Part shown: positions 6,816 through 8,600 of the stretch, in pieces
Layout of the letters: every line of letters starts with the position of its first letter
How positions within the stretch are numbered: the first letter of the stretch is position 1
Assembly: GCA_013698385.1 (NCBI GenBank)
Contig: JACCVB010000285.1
Location: 1-8,600, forward strand
DNA length: 8,600 bases
Direction of reading: 5' to 3'
Source of the DNA: Chloroflexota bacterium
GTDB lineage: Bacteria; Chloroflexota; Limnocylindria; Limnocylindrales; CSP1-4
Position numbers and translations under genes: made by a program
Notes under the pieces: model-generated
Database searches by the model: none
What the model was told of the DNA's origin: nothing
Seen by the model: the letters and a program-made list of their open reading frames with translations, nothing else

Positions 6816-7256
6816 CTACTCCTCGTCGGCGCGCAGCTCCAGCCCGAGCAGCTCCATCTGGACGACGTCGCTCGTGTCGAATGCGAGCTGGCGCGGGGCG
6901 AATGGAGAGGCATCGTCGGCTCCGGGGCCGATCGGCGCGAATTCGACGACGACCCGCTCATCGCCCTGGACGAGAGCGTAGACCAGGAGCTGGTCGGAGC
7001 GCGTCTCGAATTCGAGATGCTCGAACGAATCGATATTGAGGGTGATCGCCAGGGGCGTGAAGTAGGTCGACGTCTCAGGCGACTCGGTCACGATCCGCTC
7101 CACCCAGCCGGTGCCGTGGGCGACGACCTCGCGGCCGCGCTGGTAGCGGTACGTGACGGTCTGCTTGAGCAGCGGTCGGAGCAGGTGGAGCATGTCCGTG
7201 CGGCTGGTCACGACGCCCTGGTTCACGAAGAACTTGGCGGCCGGTGGGGTGGACAC
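6816..7256 (-). CDS. Conserved-looking hypothetical protein, 146 aa
   Basis: I do not recognise a family. The product is soluble-looking, acidic towards the C-terminus (ends ELRADEE), has no cysteine, signal peptide or membrane segment, and is rich in short alternating hydrophobic runs (TVTYRYQRG, TYFTPLAITLNID, QLLVYALVQGDERVVVEFAP) that suggest beta-strands. A helix near residues 19-31 (SRTDMLHLLRPLL) precedes them. I chose the GTG at 7256 because AGGAG ends 8 nt upstream (7269-7265); the frame extends to a GTG at 7319 that would lie at the promoter and has no ribosome binding site. Codon use is like its neighbours (G/C third positions), and the reading frame agrees with the position of the promoter and ribosome binding site, so I regard it as real. 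It is transcribed divergently from coaX and convergently with the importer operon. Neither neighbour gives a firm clue to function. Confidence 0.75.
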   Translation of the reverse strand: MSTPPAAKFFVNQGVVTSRTDMLHLLRPLLKQTVTYRYQRGREVVAHGTGWVERIVTESPETSTYFTPLAITLNIDSFEHLEFETRSDQLLVYALVQGDERVVVEFAPIGPGADDASPFAPRQLAFDTSDVVQMELLGLELRADEE

Positions 7257-7264
7257 GGATCGCA

Positions 7265-7269
7265 CTCCT
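7265..7269 (-). promoter_or_regulatory. Shine-Dalgarno site deciding the start of the 146-aa hypothetical gene
   Basis: On the minus strand AGGAG is followed by 8 nt and then GTG at 7256. It favours this start over the in-frame GTG at 7265, which overlaps the site itself, and over the GTG at 7319. Confidence 0.6.
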
Positions 7270-7307
7270 GGGGGCGAGGGCTGGTCGGGACCGACGCGGA
7301 CGAGCGG

Positions 7308-7338
7308 ATGGTACCGCACGGCCGGCCGGTCTTGTCAG
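7308..7338 (-). promoter_or_regulatory. Putative promoter of the 146-aa hypothetical gene
   Basis: On the minus strand a CTGACA -35-like box (7338-7333) and TACCAT -10 box (7313-7308) are separated by 19 bp. A start near 7301 would give a leader of about 45 nt holding the AGGAG site. The -35 overlaps, on the opposite strand, the TTGTCA element in front of coaX. The hexamer TACCAT is the same as the putative -10 of the M16 gene. Confidence 0.4.
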
Positions 7339-7365
7339 GGTTCGCGCCGTCCGGCCGCGTATCAT
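7332..7365 (+). promoter_or_regulatory. Putative leaderless promoter of coaX
   Basis: TATCAT (7360-7365) is a good -10 box and ends 7 nt before the ATG at 7373, so transcription probably begins at the start codon. No Shine-Dalgarno sequence is present. TTGTCA (7332-7337) resembles a -35 box, but the 22-bp spacing is longer than usual, so it may be unused. Confidence 0.5.
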
Positions 7366-7372
7366 CGCGGCC
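7353..7372. repeat. Perfect inverted repeat framing the coaX -10 box
   Basis: GGCCGCG (7353-7359) and its exact reverse complement CGCGGCC (7366-7372) flank the six-base TATCAT, and the right arm touches the coaX ATG. A protein bound here would cover the -10 box and the predicted transcription start. It could also be a chance GC-rich dyad. Confidence 0.55.
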
Positions 7373-8185
7373 ATGCTGCTGGCCATCGATATCGGCAATA
7401 CGAACATCACGATCGGTCGTTTCGAGGCCGGGACGCTGGTCGCGCGGCGCGCGCTGGCGACGGTCGACGGCGCCACTGCGGACGACGTGGAGTTGCTCCT
7501 CGACGGGGTCCTGCGGCTCGACGGCGGCTCCCTGGACGCGATCGACTCGATCGCGTGCGCGTCCGTCGTGCCCTCGCTGACGGCCGCCGTCGAATCGATC
7601 GCCACTCGACGGGAGGTTCCCCTCATCTCGGCCACGGCCGGCAATGTGCCGATCCCGGTCCGGGTGGACCGGCCCGGCGAGGTCGGGGCGGATCGGCTGG
7701 TGAACGCCTTGGCGGCCGCGCGCCTGTACGGCACGCCCGCGGTCGTGGTCGACTTCGGGACGGCGACCACGTTCGACTGCGTGGCCGCCGACGGGGCCTA
7801 CGTCGGCGGGGCGATCGCTCCGGGTCTGGCGCTCGGCCTCGACGCGCTCGCCGCCCGGACCGCGAAACTGCCGCGGATCGACCTGCGCACCCCGGAGCGC
7901 GCGATCGGGCGCGACACGGTCAGCGCGATGCGATCGGGCACGGTGCTCGGCTACCAGGCCCTCGTGGCAGGCCTGTTGACGCGCGTCCGGACCGAACTGG
8001 CCGACCTCGCGGGGGTGGCTCCGGCCGAGGTCCAGGCGATCCTGACCGGTGGCCTGTCGGCCGCGCCGTGGGCCGCCGCCCTTGACGGCATCCGGGTGAT
8101 CGATCCGGACCTGACGCTCAAGGGGCTGGCGATCCTCCACGCCGAGCTCACCGGTGGGCAGCGCCTGGAGCTCGGCCTGCCGTGA
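7373..8185 (+). CDS. coaX: Type III pantothenate kinase
   Basis: The enzyme phosphorylates pantothenate with ATP to 4'-phosphopantothenate, the first committed step of coenzyme A synthesis, in the cytosol. The 270-aa product has the ASKHA-fold signature of CoaX: DIGNTNITIG (6-15, phosphate loop), VGADRLVNALAA (104-115) with the catalytic Asp107, VVVDFGTATTFD (124-135) with Asp127 and the Thr-rich turn, GGAIAPG (145-151), and ILTGG (223-227) in the C-terminal nucleotide site. Its length fits the family (about 250-270). The frame is open further upstream, but the family consistently begins with the M-LLAIDIGNTN strand and a -10 box precedes this ATG by 7 nt. Its stop overlaps the coaBC start by 4 nt, joining two parts of one pathway. 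Type III enzymes are known to be insensitive to CoA feedback, so control at the promoter would matter more. Confidence 0.96.
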   Translation: MLLAIDIGNTNITIGRFEAGTLVARRALATVDGATADDVELLLDGVLRLDGGSLDAIDSIACASVVPSLTAAVESIATRREVPLISATAGNVPIPVRVDRPGEVGADRLVNALAAARLYGTPAVVVDFGTATTFDCVAADGAYVGGAIAPGLALGLDALAARTAKLPRIDLRTPERAIGRDTVSAMRSGTVLGYQALVAGLLTRVRTELADLAGVAPAEVQAILTGGLSAAPWAAALDGIRVIDPDLTLKGLAILHAELTGGQRLELGLP

Positions 8186-8600
8186 CCGGGCGGCTCGAAG
8201 GCCGGCTCGTGGGTCGGCTGATCGGTCTTGGCGTCACGGGATCGATCGCCGCGTACAAGGCGGTGGAGTTGCTCCGGCTTCTGCGTGCCGAGGGGGCGGA
8301 CGTGGCGATCATGCTGACCCCCGCCGCTGCCCAGTTCGTCGGGGCGCTCTCGTTCGCGGCCCTCTCCCGCCATCCGGTCGAGACGGATGTCCTGGCGCCC
8401 CTGCCCGATGGCCGGATCGGGCACATCGTCCTGGCCGACAGCGCCGATGCGATCGTCGTCGCCCCGGCCACGGCGCACTGGCTGGCCTCCATGGCCCATG
8501 GGCTGTCCGGTGACGTGGTGACCGCCACCTGCCTGGCGACCTCCGCGCCCGTCGTCGTCGCCCCGGCGATGGACGGGGAGATGTGGACCCACCCGGCCAC
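8182..8600 (+). CDS. coaBC: CoaBC bifunctional enzyme, partial: N-terminal decarboxylase (CoaC) domain
   Basis: This flavoprotein domain decarboxylates 4'-phospho-N-pantothenoylcysteine to 4'-phosphopantetheine. In the usual fusion the CoaB ligase domain follows, here beyond the right edge. The visible 139 residues show GVTGSIAAYK (17-26, FMN binding), the catalytic-type His81 in GHIVLAD, APATAHWLASMAHG (94-107, the PASANT region) and PAMDGEMW (128-135, the PXMNXXMW motif). Two positions differ from the consensus: His instead of Asn in PASANT, and Asp131 instead of the motif Asn. The GTG start overlaps the coaX stop in GTGA, and GGAG lies 11 nt upstream. No ATG precedes the conserved GVTGSIAAYK; a GTG at 8209 is the only close alternative. 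Fusion to CoaB is inferred from the family, because a stand-alone CoaC cannot be excluded from this fragment. Confidence 0.92.
   Translation, partial: MTGRLEGRLVGRLIGLGVTGSIAAYKAVELLRLLRAEGADVAIMLTPAAAQFVGALSFAALSRHPVETDVLAPLPDGRIGHIVLADSADAIVVAPATAHWLASMAHGLSGDVVTATCLATSAPVVVAPAMDGEMWTHPA

Noticed and set aside
7223..8140. Minus-strand frame of 305 codons opposite coaX
   Set aside because: coaX on the other strand carries all its catalytic motifs. This frame encodes low-complexity Arg/Gly/Asp sequence and overlaps the divergent promoters.
1..8600. Mobile element, CRISPR, defence island or biosynthetic cluster
   Set aside because: No transposase, integrase, direct repeats with spacers, toxin-antitoxin pair or biosynthetic core gene is visible, and base composition appears uniform across the window.

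Overview
The window is high-GC bacterial DNA (about 70% G+C by eye, with strong G/C bias at third codon positions) and is almost fully coding. The BMP-family solute-binding protein has a lipoprotein signal. Two genes, an M16 peptidase and coaX, have a TANNNT box only 7-8 nt before the ATG, as in leaderless genes. This style fits a Chloroflexota (Limnocylindria-like) or actinobacterial genome. That placement is an inference from composition and gene style and has not been tested by any search.

Layout. (1) Positions 1-1557, minus strand: an M16-family zinc peptidase, followed with a 4-nt ATGA overlap by a helical-repeat-like protein that runs off the left edge. (2) Positions 1558-1751: a 194-bp divergent control region. 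(3) Positions 1752-6788, plus strand: a complete four-gene ABC importer operon. It encodes a BMP-family lipoprotein, a double-NBD ATPase and two permeases, and matches the nucleoside importer layout of Bacillus (YufN-YufO-YufP-YufQ / NupNOPQ). Both permease genes are translationally coupled to the gene before them, one by ATGA and one by TGATG. (4) Positions 6816-7256, minus strand: a 146-aa protein I do not recognise, convergent with the transporter operon across only 27 bp. (5) Positions 7257-7372: a short divergent promoter region. (6) Positions 7373-8600, plus strand: coaX (type III pantothenate kinase) overlapped by 4 nt by the start of coaBC (dfp), which runs off the right edge.

How the genes work together. 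The transporter operon encodes everything expected for one importer: capture lipoprotein, energy-coupling ATPase and heterodimeric pore. The likely substrates are nucleosides or related small molecules. coaX and coaBC encode step 1 (pantothenate to 4'-phosphopantothenate) and steps 2-3 (cysteine ligation and decarboxylation) of coenzyme A synthesis, so their overlap makes sense.

I see no rRNA, tRNA, CRISPR array, insertion sequence, phage gene or defence system. The gene content is mostly ordinary. The points most worth a second look are the perfect inverted repeat that frames the coaX -10 box and abuts its ATG, the unusual set of paired cysteines in the BMP lipoprotein, the unrecognised 146-aa protein, and the Asn-to-Asp change in the CoaBC active-site motif.
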